A DNA stretch of 64,000 nucleotides, from contig NZ_FSQT01000002.1 of the NCBI RefSeq assembly GCF_900143515.1, positions 1,179,501-1,243,500 on the forward strand, in the 5' to 3' direction. The notes below the pieces were generated by a model. The model made no database searches and was not told where the DNA came from. It saw only the letters and a list, made by a program, of their open reading frames with translations. Numbering within the stretch: the stretch's first letter is position 1; every line of letters begins with the position of its first letter. Below are positions 7,919 through 16,478 of the stretch, one piece after another. The DNA is from Micromonospora cremea (GTDB lineage: Bacteria; Actinomycetota; Actinomycetes; Mycobacteriales; Micromonosporaceae). The translations under genes and the position numbers were made by a program.

Positions 7919-8878
7919 GTGACGTCCGCAGATTCGGCCTGGGGCATCGGCCTGGCCACCGTCACGGCCGACGAGCAGGTGCTCGACACCTGGTACCCGA
8001 CCGGCAAGCTGGGCCTGGGTGAGCTGCCGCTGGTCGCCGGTGAGGACGAGACCGACGTGCTCGACCTGCCGCCGGCCGCGCTCGGCGACCGGTCGCTGCC
8101 CGGTCTGCGTACCGTCCAGGTGGTCACCGTGATCGGCTCGCTGGACGACCCGATCAAGGACGCCCCGGACGCGTACCTCCGGCTGCACCTGCTCTCGCAC
8201 CGCCTGGTCCGGCCCAACCAGCTCAACCTGGACGGCATCTTCGGCAAGCTGGCCAACGTGGCGTGGACCTCCGCCGGGCCGTGCCCGCCGGAGCGGGTCG
8301 ACGAGCTGCGGGTGATCGAGCGGGCCGCCGGCCGCCACCTGGCGGTGTACGGGGTGGACAAGTTCCCCCGGATGACCGACTACGTGGTGCCCGCCGGTGT
8401 ACGGATCGCCGACGCGGACCGGGTCCGGCTCGGCGCACACCTGGCCGCCGGCACCACGGTGATGCACGAGGGCTTCGTCAACTTCAACGCCGGCACGGTG
8501 GGCACCTCGATGGTGGAGGGTCGGATCGTGCAGGGCGTGCTGGTCGGCGACGGCTCCGACGTCGGTGGCGGCGCCTCGATCATGGGCACCCTCTCCGGTG
8601 GCGGCACCGAGAAGGTGAGCATCGGTGAGCGGAGCCTGATCGGCGCGAACGCCGGCGTCGGCATCTCACTCGGCGACGACTGCGTGGTCGAGGCCGGCTG
8701 CTACATCACCGCCGCCTCGAAGATCACTCTGCCGGACGGCCGGGTGGTCAAGGCCCGCGAGCTCTCCGGCGTCGACGGCCTGCTGTTCTGGCGCAACTCG
8801 GTGACCGGCGCGCTGGAGGCCCGCCCGCGCACCGGCCGGGGCATCGAGCTGAACGCCGCCCTGCACGCCAACGACTGA
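7919..8878 (+). CDS. dapD: 2,3,4,5-tetrahydropyridine-2,6-dicarboxylate N-succinyltransferase
   Basis: Transfers succinyl from succinyl-CoA to tetrahydrodipicolinate, the step that opens the succinylase branch of lysine synthesis. The 319-residue protein is of the actinobacterial DapD type: an alpha/beta N-terminus (VVTVIGSLDDPIKDAPDAY) followed by a left-handed beta-helix with hexapeptide-like repeats from about residue 150 (ADRVRLGAHLAAGTTVMHEG, then IVQGVLVGDGSDVGGGASI). The start is GTG 7919 with GAGAGG eight bases upstream. Divergent from dapE. A strong hairpin at 8882-8922 ends the transcript. Confidence 0.93.
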   Translation: MTSADSAWGIGLATVTADEQVLDTWYPTGKLGLGELPLVAGEDETDVLDLPPAALGDRSLPGLRTVQVVTVIGSLDDPIKDAPDAYLRLHLLSHRLVRPNQLNLDGIFGKLANVAWTSAGPCPPERVDELRVIERAAGRHLAVYGVDKFPRMTDYVVPAGVRIADADRVRLGAHLAAGTTVMHEGFVNFNAGTVGTSMVEGRIVQGVLVGDGSDVGGGASIMGTLSGGGTEKVSIGERSLIGANAGVGISLGDDCVVEAGCYITAASKITLPDGRVVKARELSGVDGLLFWRNSVTGALEARPRTGRGIELNAALHAND

Positions 8879-8881
8879 CGG

Positions 8882-8922
8882 CCCCGCCGGGTCCGCGGCG
8901 CTCGGCCGCGGACCCGACGGGG
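8882..8922. terminator. Hairpin between convergent dapD and S8 protease genes
   Basis: Arms 8882-8898 and 8906-8922 pair at 16 of 17 positions, the exception being a G-U-compatible mismatch, with a seven-base loop. It sits four bases after the dapD stop and seven before the protease stop, so it can end both transcripts. Confidence 0.75.
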
Positions 8923-8928
8923 TACGCC

Positions 8929-11900
8929 TCAGCGCAGCCGGTACGCCTGGATGATCCGTTCGGTCACCGTGTTGCCGGCGGCGTCCCGGGCGGTGGCCCG
9001 CAGGGACGCGTATCCGGCCCCGGCGGGATGCCGGACGGTGGCCGTCCAACCGTTCCCACCGTGCCGAACGTGGGCGGGTCGCCAGCTCTGGCCGCCGTCG
9101 TACGAGACGTCCACGGTCAACCCGGTCACCCGCGACCCGGCGGCGCCGGGCTGCCGCTGCACCTGCACCGGAATGACCAGGGTCCGGCCGGCCCGGGCGG
9201 CGTTGGTGTCGTCGAGCGGTGGCGTGAACCGGATGGCGGACACCGCCAGCGCCCGGTGGTCCTCACCCGGCACGTGCCGGGACCGGAACGTCCATGCCGT
9301 GCTGACCTCGGTGCTGAGATCCGTGAAGCTCCGCTTCGCCGAAACCTCCAGCCGGTAGTCAGCGGCACCGGGCGGCACCGTGAACTGCCCGAAACCGGGC
9401 TCCGGCGACTCGCCCACCAGCACACCCTCGCGGTAGAGGGCGGTCCGATCGGTGTCGCCGTACGAAATGCCGGCGTGCCCCTCGGCGTCGCTGTGCAGCG
9501 GCACGTCCACCTGGATCTCATCACCGAGCCGGGTGACGCCCTGCCCGGGCCAGCGCGGGGCCGGGAAGGACGGCCCGTACGGCGCGCTGTTCCAGCTCTC
9601 CCGGGTGTGCCGCCCGGGCCGGTACGCCCGTGGTTCGGCGCTCAGCGACATCTTCCGCTCCGGCCACCCCTCGTCGGTGGGTACCGCGAACATCAGCTCG
9701 GAGGACCAGCGCAGCCCGCGGGTGTTGTAGTGCTCGACCCGCTGCCCCGGCACCGCGGTGGGCAGGCCGACCCCCCAGGCGCCCAGATCCGGGTCGAGGT
9801 GCGGGAAGACCAGCCGCTCGGCGACCAGGCCCGGATAGCCGCCCCGGAACTGGTGCGTGACGCTGGCCAACTCGCGACTGCGGTAGGTCTTGTCGAAGCC
9901 GGTCGGCATCCGACCGGGGAACTTCTCGGCGAGCGCGTACAGGTAGGGGCTGTTGGCGACCTCCGGCTGCCTCCACTGGCTGCTCACCGTGGCGAAGAAC
10001 CGGTCGCCGGAGACCGCGCGACCGAGGTGCCCGGTGGTCAGCCCGGTGAAATCGACTGAGATCACGCCGAACCCGTAATAGTCGCCGTCGCCGGTGACCC
10101 AGTTCGCTCCGATGTCCACGAGCGCCGGCGCGGCCGAGCGCTCCGGAACGGCGGTGCGCACCGGCCGGGCCTTCCGGGCGTCGACGGTGAGGGTGGTGTC
10201 GCCGTCGATGATCAGCTCCGGCTGGGCCAGCTGGGCGAGCCCGTCCTCGGCGAAGAGGAGGCTGACGAGTCCGTAGCGGCCCTTCGGCATCCGGGTGTCG
10301 ACGGTGCCGTCCGGGTCGTACAGGTCGTAGGTGGCGAAGGTGTCCAGGTTGACGAGACCGGTGAGGTGGTCGGTGGCGGCCGCACCGGTGGCGTCCAGGT
10401 GTCGCACGGTGAGCTGGTAGCTCTCCACTTCCCGGTTCACCGCGACCGGGGTGACCGCCACGGCCGTCCCGGAGCGGGCCACGATCCGCCCGGTCCAGTA
10501 GCCGTCCGTTCCGAGTCGGGTGTCCGCGGTGACGGTGGTGCCGGCGGTGCCGCCGGCCGGCACGGTGACCTGGCTCGCGCCGAGGGCGAACATGCCGGCG
10601 GGCGCCGGCTGGCCGTCCGGGCCGGTCACCTCGAGGGTCAGGTCCAGGGTGAGCGGGTCCGGGCCGTCGTTGCGCCAGCCGACCTCCCTGGTGACCGGGG
10701 TGTCGTCGCCGTGCGGCCAGGCCGGCTGGCCGAAGGAGACGCTGACCGGGTCACTGACCACCCGCTGGGTGATCGCCCGGGCCACGTCGACCCGGCCGGC
10801 GCCCTGCTGGAAGGCGGTCTGCGCCGGGTGCGGCTTCGCCGAGGCCATCAGGGTGGCCTTGAGCTGGGCCGCCGCCCAGTCGGTGTGCTGCTGGGCGAGC
10901 AGCGCCACCGCGCCGGTGACGTGCGGCGCGGCCATCGAGGTGCCGGAGAGCGAGACGTACTGCTCCCCCACCGGCTCGCCGAGCAGCGTGCCGTCGCCGC
11001 GGGCGGCGACGATCTCCACGCCGGGCGCGGTCAGGTCCGGCTTCAGCCCGCCGTCGCCCACCCGTGGCCCCCGGCTGGAGAAGTCGGCCAGCGCGTCGTC
11101 ACGGTCCACCGCGCCCACGGCGAGGGCGGCGTCCGCCGTGCTCGGTGAGCCGACCGAGCCGTCGGTGCCGTCGTTGCCGGCGGAGATCACGAAGAGAGCG
11201 CCGGTCTGCGCGGTCAGCGCCTCGACGGCCGCCTCCAGCGGGTCGACGTCGGGCGTGTCGCGACCGCCCAGGCTCATGTTGATCACGTCGGCGTGCTGGT
11301 CGACGGCGGCCCACTGCATGCCGGCCAAAATCGCCGACTCCGGGCAGCCCGCCTCCTCACAGACCTTGCCGTTGAGCAGCGTGGCGTCCGGGGCGACGCC
11401 CCGGTAGCTACCGCCGGAGGCGGCGCCGCTGCCGGCGATGATCGAGGCGACGTGGGTGCCGTGCCCGACGGCGTCACCGGCCCCGGAGGCCTCGGTGAAG
11501 TTCTGCGACTCGGCGACCCGGCCGGTCAGCTCGGGGTGGTTGACGTCGATGCCGGTGTCCAGCACGGCGACGCGTACACCCTGGCCGGTGAAGCCCGCCT
11601 GGTGCGCGGCCGGCGCGCCGATCTGCGGCACGCTGTGGTCCAGGGTGATCTGCCGGCGGCCGTCGAGCCAGATCCGGTCGGCACCCCCCGCCGTGCCGAC
11701 CCGGGCGCCGGCGCCGGTGAGCGCCGGCCAGACCGTCGCGACTCGCTGCTTGTCGGCCCTCGCGGCGACACCGCCGATGGCCGGCAGTTGTGTGGTGACG
11801 GTCAGTCCGGCGGGAGCGGCGGCGCTCCGGCGGGCGCCCGCGTCACCGGTCACCAGCACCGGCAGGTGGTCGCGGCGGGCGTCGTCGTAGCCGGCGGCGA

Positions 11901-12246
11901 TCAGCCCGGTCACGTCGAACAGCCGCCGGTCGACCCGGCCGGCGCGGACCAGTGGCAGGGCATCCTGCGGCAGCACCGTGAGGTGACCGTCGTCGCGGGT
12001 GGTGAGGAAGCGGATGTCGGTACGCCCGGGACCGGGACGCACGGCGGCGGACCCGGACGCGGTGACGGTGACCCGGTCCCCGGTGAGCAGGGTGACGGTG
12101 GTCGTCGGAGATGCGGCGTCGGTCGAGGTGCGCCCGACGGCGTCCGGGGTGGCGGCGGTGGTCGACGGGGCTGCCACGGCGACCGCCGGACTGCCCAGCA
12201 CGAGGGCGACTACGGCCGCGGCGGCCATTCTGCTGCTTCGATGCAA
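8929..12246 (-). CDS. Secreted subtilisin-like (S8) serine protease, large multidomain
   Basis: A 1105-residue exported protease. A Sec-type signal peptide (RMAAAAVVALVLG ... AVAVAAP) covers about residues 6-28, followed by a propeptide-like region. The S8 catalytic triad is seen as VAVLDTGID (Asp, near 229), VGHGTHVASI (His, near 263) and LSGTSMAAPHV (Ser, near 435), with oxyanion Asn in ISAGNDG. The C-terminal ~600 residues are beta-rich and lack catalytic motifs, as in large streptomycete S8 proteases. The start is best read as TTG 12246, because GAGGAGG at 12253-12259 is six bases upstream; the next candidate, ATG 12228, would lie too far from it. A 17-bp palindrome at 12305-12321 precedes the gene. 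Confidence 0.9.
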   Translation of the reverse strand: MHRSSRMAAAAVVALVLGSPAVAVAAPSTTAATPDAVGRTSTDAASPTTTVTLLTGDRVTVTASGSAAVRPGPGRTDIRFLTTRDDGHLTVLPQDALPLVRAGRVDRRLFDVTGLIAAGYDDARRDHLPVLVTGDAGARRSAAAPAGLTVTTQLPAIGGVAARADKQRVATVWPALTGAGARVGTAGGADRIWLDGRRQITLDHSVPQIGAPAAHQAGFTGQGVRVAVLDTGIDVNHPELTGRVAESQNFTEASGAGDAVGHGTHVASIIAGSGAASGGSYRGVAPDATLLNGKVCEEAGCPESAILAGMQWAAVDQHADVINMSLGGRDTPDVDPLEAAVEALTAQTGALFVISAGNDGTDGSVGSPSTADAALAVGAVDRDDALADFSSRGPRVGDGGLKPDLTAPGVEIVAARGDGTLLGEPVGEQYVSLSGTSMAAPHVTGAVALLAQQHTDWAAAQLKATLMASAKPHPAQTAFQQGAGRVDVARAITQRVVSDPVSVSFGQPAWPHGDDTPVTREVGWRNDGPDPLTLDLTLEVTGPDGQPAPAGMFALGASQVTVPAGGTAGTTVTADTRLGTDGYWTGRIVARSGTAVAVTPVAVNREVESYQLTVRHLDATGAAATDHLTGLVNLDTFATYDLYDPDGTVDTRMPKGRYGLVSLLFAEDGLAQLAQPELIIDGDTTLTVDARKARPVRTAVPERSAAPALVDIGANWVTGDGDYYGFGVISVDFTGLTTGHLGRAVSGDRFFATVSSQWRQPEVANSPYLYALAEKFPGRMPTGFDKTYRSRELASVTHQFRGGYPGLVAERLVFPHLDPDLGAWGVGLPTAVPGQRVEHYNTRGLRWSSELMFAVPTDEGWPERKMSLSAEPRAYRPGRHTRESWNSAPYGPSFPAPRWPGQGVTRLGDEIQVDVPLHSDAEGHAGISYGDTDRTALYREGVLVGESPEPGFGQFTVPPGAADYRLEVSAKRSFTDLSTEVSTAWTFRSRHVPGEDHRALAVSAIRFTPPLDDTNAARAGRTLVIPVQVQRQPGAAGSRVTGLTVDVSYDGGQSWRPAHVRHGGNGWTATVRHPAGAGYASLRATARDAAGNTVTERIIQAYRLR

Positions 12247-12304
12247 CGGATCCTCCTCGGTGGAGCGCCGTTACGAATAGAGACGCATTGACCACCGTCA
12301 GAGT

Positions 12305-12321
12305 TGCATACCACGTATGCA
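12305..12321. promoter_or_regulatory. 17-bp palindrome upstream of the S8 protease
   Basis: TGCATAC-CAC-GTATGCA is a perfect dyad with seven-base arms and three-base spacer, 59 bases before the protease start in an AT-richer stretch. It resembles an operator for a dimeric repressor. It shares the core CATAC/GTATG with the dyad at 6516-6528, but the spacers differ. Confidence 0.45.
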
Positions 12322-12386
12322 TAAGGAAGACGAAAAAGTGACGGACTAACCAACCCGTACCCAGTCGGAACGGCATCATCGACCGG

Positions 12387-12944
12387 GTGACCTCCATGAA
12401 GGACCGAATGCTCGCCGGTGAGCCTTACCTCGCCGACGATCCCGAGATCATCGCCGACCTGGACCGGGCCGCCCGGCTGATGGAACGCTTCAACACCAGC
12501 TCCGCCGCCGACGAGGACGCTCGCCTCGCGGCGCTCCGCGACCTGCTCGGCGAGCTGGGCGAGGGCACCTGGATCCGGCCACCGTTCTACTGCGACTACG
12601 GCTGGCAGATCCGGATCGGGCCACGCAGCTTCGTCAACTACCAGGCGGTCTTCCTCGACGTCGCCCCGATCATCCTCGGCGCGGACGTCCAGGTCGGACC
12701 GAACGTGCAGCTGCTGACTCCGACGCACCCGGTGGAACCCGGGACACGCCGGAACAAGTGGGAAGCGGCGAAGCCGATCACCATCGGCGACAACGCCTGG
12801 CTCGGCGGCGGCGCGATCGTGCTGGCCGGGGTGACGATCGGTGCGAACACCGTCGTCGGCGCCGGCGCGGTGGTGACCCGCGACCTGCCCGCCAACGTGG
12901 TCGCGGTCGGCAACCCGGCCCGGCCGGTCCGCCAGCTGGACTGA
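12387..12944 (+). CDS. Sugar O-acetyltransferase (maltose/galactoside acetyltransferase family)
   Basis: A 185-residue LbH-MAT-like acetyltransferase that would transfer acetyl from acetyl-CoA to a sugar hydroxyl. The N-terminal Mac domain (MKDRMLAGEPYLADDPEI) is followed by the left-handed beta-helix: FYCDYGWQIRIGPRSFVN, the catalytic His in LLTPTHPVEP, and IGDNAWLGGGAIVLAGVTIG with GAGAVVTRDLPANVVAVGNPA at the end. The start is GTG 12387; ATG 12396 is an alternative. CATCAT stands seven bases before the GTG, a weak leaderless -10 candidate. It is transcribed away from the S8 protease. The acceptor sugar is unknown. Confidence 0.88.
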   Translation: MTSMKDRMLAGEPYLADDPEIIADLDRAARLMERFNTSSAADEDARLAALRDLLGELGEGTWIRPPFYCDYGWQIRIGPRSFVNYQAVFLDVAPIILGADVQVGPNVQLLTPTHPVEPGTRRNKWEAAKPITIGDNAWLGGGAIVLAGVTIGANTVVGAGAVVTRDLPANVVAVGNPARPVRQLD

Positions 12945-12949
12945 TCAGC

Positions 12950-13022
12950 GCGGCCCGACACGGCCCGACGCGACACGGCCTGACGCGACGTGGCCCGACA
13001 CGGCCCGGCCCGACGCGGCCCC
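12950..13022. repeat. Degenerate short tandem repeats between convergent genes
   Basis: The spacer is built of repeated units close to GGCCCGACACG / GACGCGACACGG, about six to seven degenerate copies, in the gap between two converging genes. No open frame is convincing. Likely replication slippage in a tolerated 3' spacer. Confidence 0.6.
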
Positions 13023-13032
13023 GGCGCCCGGG

Positions 13033-13680
13033 TCAGGGCGAAGGCGGCTCGGGCAGGCGGACCACCAAGTCGGCGGTGCCAGCGGTGCCGGTGACCAGGG
13101 AGGCATTGGCCTCATCGCTGCCCAGCGCCCAGGCCCGCGCCTGCTCCGGCGACCGCCCGAACGCCTCGTGCCGGGCGGTCAGCCGGCGCTGCCGCAGCTC
13201 TGCGTCCAGATCGAGGAACCAGGCCTCGTGCAGCAGCGACCGGATCTCCTGCCACGGAAAGTCCGGCAGCAGCAGATAGTTGCCCTCCGTCACCACCAGC
13301 CGGACCGATGGCGGCACCTCGATCGCCCCGGCCACCGGCTCCTCCAGATCCCGGCGGAACTCCGGCACGTAGACCGAGGTCGGCTCCAGCCGGTGCAACC
13401 GGCGCAGCAACGAGACGTACCCGTTGGCGTCGAAGGTGTCCACCGCGCCCTTGCGGTCGGCGCGTCCCAGCCGGACCAGCTGCGACTGCGCCAGGTGAAA
13501 GCCGTCCATCGGCACCAGCCGGGCGGTCGGACCGACCCCGGCAACGATCTGCTCGGCCAACGTGGACTTCCCGGCGCCCGGCGCGCCGGCGATGCCGAGC
13601 AGTTGCCGCGGACCGGCGTCGGCCAGCGCCCGCGCCCGCGCCACCAACTCGTCAACGGAGAGCACCCGGGCCGGCGGCAT
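13033..13680 (-). CDS. P-loop nucleoside/nucleotide kinase family protein (uridine kinase/PRK-like)
   Basis: A 215-residue kinase of the phosphoribulokinase/uridine kinase/pantothenate kinase superfamily. Walker A is IAGAPGAGKSTLAEQI near residue 33; LVPMDGFHL (the catalytic DGFH-type motif) and VVTEGNYLLL follow in family order, then a lid Arg region (RQRRLTARHEAFGRS). The substrate cannot be told; relatives with the same DGFHL/EGNYL motifs are often annotated as fructose/ribulose-type or nucleoside kinases. The ATG overlaps the stop of the SIMPL gene (ATGA), so the two are co-expressed. Confidence 0.8.
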   Translation of the reverse strand: MPPARVLSVDELVARARALADAGPRQLLGIAGAPGAGKSTLAEQIVAGVGPTARLVPMDGFHLAQSQLVRLGRADRKGAVDTFDANGYVSLLRRLHRLEPTSVYVPEFRRDLEEPVAGAIEVPPSVRLVVTEGNYLLLPDFPWQEIRSLLHEAWFLDLDAELRQRRLTARHEAFGRSPEQARAWALGSDEANASLVTGTAGTADLVVRLPEPPSP

Positions 13681-14318
13681 CAGCCCAGAACCGGTTGGCT
13701 GATGGTGAACCGCGCCTGCACGGCCGCCTGGACGGTCTGTGGCTGCGGGTCCAGCTCCAGCTCCGGCCCGCCGCCGCCCCCGTCGTACGCCGCGCGGGCG
13801 AACATCGGCCGGTCGCCCGGGCCGGCGTCGGCCAGCTCGATCAGCGAGGTGACCCGGGCGCCCAGCGCCTCGGCGTACTCCCGGGCGCGCAGCAGCGCGT
13901 CGGTGATCGCCGCGTGCCGCGCCTCGCGGTGTGCGGGGCTGTCCGGGCGCAGCTCCCACCAGGGGCCGGCCACCTCGACCTGGTCCTGGTCGGCCAGCCG
14001 GAGCATCAGCTCACCGAGGGCGGTGAAGTCGGTGACGGTGACCGTGGTGGTCACGCTGCCGTGCCAGGCCACCACCCGCTCGCCCGAACGCCGGGTCTCC
14101 GGCCGGACCCGCAGGTCGCCGGTCTCCCGCCGGGCCACGACCGGCTCGGAGCTGTCCAGCAGCACCCGGACGGCGGCGGCCCGCTCGGCCAGCCGGGTCA
14201 GCGTGGCCTCCCGGTCCCGGTCCCGGGCCGTCGCGGTGACCGCGAAACGGGCCAGCTCGGGCGGCACCTCCCGGTACGCCTCGCCGCGCACCTGCACCAC
14301 CGGGCCATCCAAAGCCAT
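13680..14318 (-). CDS. SIMPL (DUF541) domain protein
   Basis: A 212-residue protein matching SIMPL/DUF541 proteins: an N-terminal VQVRGEAYREVPPELARFAVTA strand-rich part, mid-region VTTTVTVTDFTALGELM, and the characteristic helix ITDALLRAREYAEALGARV before the terminal RFTISQP strand. Family members include oxidative-stress protein YggE and the signalling-linked IRAK1BP1; biochemical role is mostly unknown. There is no signal peptide, so it is probably cytosolic. The start is ATG 14318, with TAGGCT seven bases upstream; that hexamer contains the TAG stop of tyrA. Coupled to the downstream kinase gene. Confidence 0.75.
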   Translation of the reverse strand: MALDGPVVQVRGEAYREVPPELARFAVTATARDRDREATLTRLAERAAAVRVLLDSSEPVVARRETGDLRVRPETRRSGERVVAWHGSVTTTVTVTDFTALGELMLRLADQDQVEVAGPWWELRPDSPAHREARHAAITDALLRAREYAEALGARVTSLIELADAGPGDRPMFARAAYDGGGGGPELELDPQPQTVQAAVQARFTISQPVLG

Positions 14319-14325
14319 ACCCCTG

Positions 14326-14331
14326 AGCCTA
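14326..14331 (-). promoter_or_regulatory. Leaderless -10 hexamer (TAGGCT) of the SIMPL gene, overlapping the tyrA stop
   Basis: TAGGCT on the minus strand, seven bases before ATG 14318. Its first three bases are the tyrA stop codon. Confidence 0.5.
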
Positions 14332-15360
14332 GTCAGCCAACGGACACCATGCCGTGTAGGAGACCGTCGTCGCGTCAACCTGGCACCCGGTCAGGTGCCC
14401 ACCCTCCTCGCCCAGCCCTCGCAGCCAGCTCACCTCGGCGGCATGGTCGCCATCGGTGCGGAACTCCCGGTCCCGCCCGGCGTACCGGGGGTCGAGCAGC
14501 GCGGACCGGGCTGCGGCGGCCTCCGCGTACCGAGCGGTGAGCGCCGCCGCGTCACCGGCCCTAAGCGCGGCCGCCAGCTCGCCCAGGAATGCGCTCACCT
14601 CGGCCAACTCGTCCAGCACCCGGGCCCGGTTGCCGAGCAGCATGTTCGCGGTCCGCTCCGCCGGGGTGCCGGCGACCCGGGTGCCGTCCCGGAAGCTGCC
14701 CGCGGCGAGCGCCAGCACCGCGTCGCGCACCGGCGCCCGCTGCACCGCCCCGGCCAACGCCCCGGCCAGCAGGTGCGGTACGTGCGAGGCGAGCGCGGCC
14801 GCCGAGTCGTGCGCCGGCGCGGACATCGGCACCACCCGGGCGCCGAACAGCTCCACCAGCAGCCCGGTCAGCCAGCGGAAGGCGTGCGTCGCCGCGGCCG
14901 GTGCCGGGCAGAGCACCCAGGCGGCGCCGGCCAGCAGCGTCGTGGAGGCGGCGGTCAGGCCGGCGGACTCCGCGCCGGCCATCGGGTGCCCGGGCACGAA
15001 CCGGTCGGTGAGCCCGAGCCGGTCGGCCGCCTCGGCCACGTCGACCTTGGTGCTACCGACGTCGGTGAGCACACAGCCCGGCGCGGTCGCGGCGGCGACC
15101 CGGGCCAGCGTCCGGGGCAGGGTGGGCAGCGGGCCGCCGAGGAAGACCACGTCCCGGCCGGCCACGGCCTGCTCGATCGTGTCCGGCGTAACCAGACCCG
15201 CAGCCCGGGCCCGCTCGCGGGTCGCCGGGTCGGGATCCCAACCGGCCACGTCCAGGCCGGCGTCGGCCAGGCGCAGCAGCACCGAGCCGCCGATCAGGCC
15301 GGTGCCGACCACCGCCGCCCGCACTCCGGCGTACCGCCCGGTCGCGTCGCCGGTCATCAC
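14329..15360 (-). CDS. tyrA: Prephenate dehydrogenase
   Basis: A 343-residue NAD(P)-dependent enzyme of tyrosine synthesis that oxidatively decarboxylates prephenate to 4-hydroxyphenylpyruvate. The Rossmann motif is VVGTGLIGGSVLLRLADAG near residue 17, followed by VFLGGPLPT, LTDVGSTKVDV and FVPGHPMAGAESAG, all in TyrA order. The catalytic His is in GHPMAG. The start is GTG 15360 or the adjacent ATG 15357. It lies 11 bases after the dapC stop in the same operon, so tyrosine and lysine pathway genes are co-transcribed here. No ACT domain is evident at the C-terminus. Confidence 0.9.
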   Translation of the reverse strand: MMTGDATGRYAGVRAAVVGTGLIGGSVLLRLADAGLDVAGWDPDPATRERARAAGLVTPDTIEQAVAGRDVVFLGGPLPTLPRTLARVAAATAPGCVLTDVGSTKVDVAEAADRLGLTDRFVPGHPMAGAESAGLTAASTTLLAGAAWVLCPAPAAATHAFRWLTGLLVELFGARVVPMSAPAHDSAAALASHVPHLLAGALAGAVQRAPVRDAVLALAAGSFRDGTRVAGTPAERTANMLLGNRARVLDELAEVSAFLGELAAALRAGDAAALTARYAEAAAARSALLDPRYAGRDREFRTDGDHAAEVSWLRGLGEEGGHLTGCQVDATTVSYTAWCPLAD

Positions 15361-15371
15361 CGGGCCCCGGG

Positions 15372-16478
15372 TCAGGCCCGCAGCCGGCCGGCGACCGCGG
15401 CGACGTGCTCGTCGGACTCGGTCAGCGCCACCCGGACGTGCTGGTTCGCGGTGGGACCGTAGAAGACGCCGGCTGCGACCAGGATGCCGCGCCGGGCCAG
15501 CCAGTCGACCGTCTGCCAGCAGTCCTCACCACGGGTGAGCCAGAGGTAGAGGCCGGCCTCCGAGTGCTCGACCGTGAAGCCGGCGCCGGTGAACGCGGCG
15601 GTCAGCACCTCACGCCGGGCGCGGTACCGCTCCCGCTGCTCGTCGGCGTGCCGCTGGTCCTGCAGAGCGGCCACCATGGCCGCCTGCACGGGAGCGGGCA
15701 CGATCATGCCGGCGTGCTTACGGACCTTCAGCAGTTCGGCGACGAGCGCCGGGTCGCCGGCCACGAAGCCGGCGCGGTAGCCGGCGAGGTTGGACCGCTT
15801 GGAGAGCGAGTGCACGGCGAGCACCCCGTCGTAGCTGCCGCCGCTGACCTGCGGCGACAGCACCGAGACCGGCTCGGCCGACCAGCCGAGCGGCAGGTAG
15901 CACTCATCGCTGGCCACCACCGCGCCGCGTTCCCGGCCCCAGTCGACCACCTTACGCAGGTGCGCCGCGGGCAGCACCCGGCCGGTCGGGTTGCCGGGCG
16001 AGTTGACCCAGACCAGCCGGACCCGGGAGGTCGGCCCGACCGCGGTGAGCGAGTCGGCGCGGACCACGGTGGCTCCGGCCAGCCGCGCCCCGGCCTCGTA
16101 CGTGGGGTACGCGACCGACGGCACCACCACCACGTCACCCGGACCGATGCCGAGCAGGGTGGGCAGCCAGGCGACCAGTTCCTTGGAGCCGATGGTCGGC
16201 AGCACGCCGAGGCCATCGACCCCGGCGCCACAGGCCCGGGCGACCCACGCCGCGATCGCGTCCCGCAACGCCGGGGTGCCGGCGGTCAACGGGTAGCCGG
16301 GAGCGTCGGACGCGTCGGCCAGCGCCCGCCGGATCACCTCGGGCACCGGGTCGACCGGCGTGCCCATGGAAAGGTTGATCAGGCCCTCCGGGTGCGCCGC
16401 GGCCAGGGTGGCCGCGGCGGCCAGGGTGTCCCAGGTGTATTCGGGCAGCCGCGACGAGACCGGCGCGGGCCTGTTCAG
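15372..16478 (-). CDS. dapC: N-succinyldiaminopimelate aminotransferase
   Basis: A PLP-dependent class I/II aminotransferase of about 368 residues that makes N-succinyl-LL-diaminopimelate, linking dapD and dapE chemistry. Visible: SMGTPVDPVPEVIR (substrate loop), WVNSPGNPTGRVLP (Asn that holds PLP), VASDECYLPLGW (Asp) and VHSLSKRSNLAGYRAGF (Schiff-base Lys). Homologues start at the residues equivalent to VSSRLPEYTWDTL, yet no ATG, GTG or TTG lies there. The only candidate matching that length is CTG 16478, which overlaps the ferredoxin stop as CTGA; the first downstream ATG would remove ~38 conserved residues, and the next ATG upstream lies deep inside fdxA (16610). The ferredoxin-dapC order is conserved in mycobacteria (Rv1177-Rv1178). 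Confidence 0.88.
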   Translation of the reverse strand: MNRPAPVSSRLPEYTWDTLAAAATLAAAHPEGLINLSMGTPVDPVPEVIRRALADASDAPGYPLTAGTPALRDAIAAWVARACGAGVDGLGVLPTIGSKELVAWLPTLLGIGPGDVVVVPSVAYPTYEAGARLAGATVVRADSLTAVGPTSRVRLVWVNSPGNPTGRVLPAAHLRKVVDWGRERGAVVASDECYLPLGWSAEPVSVLSPQVSGGSYDGVLAVHSLSKRSNLAGYRAGFVAGDPALVAELLKVRKHAGMIVPAPVQAAMVAALQDQRHADEQRERYRARREVLTAAFTGAGFTVEHSEAGLYLWLTRGEDCWQTVDWLARRGILVAAGVFYGPTANQHVRVALTESDEHVAAVAGRLRA

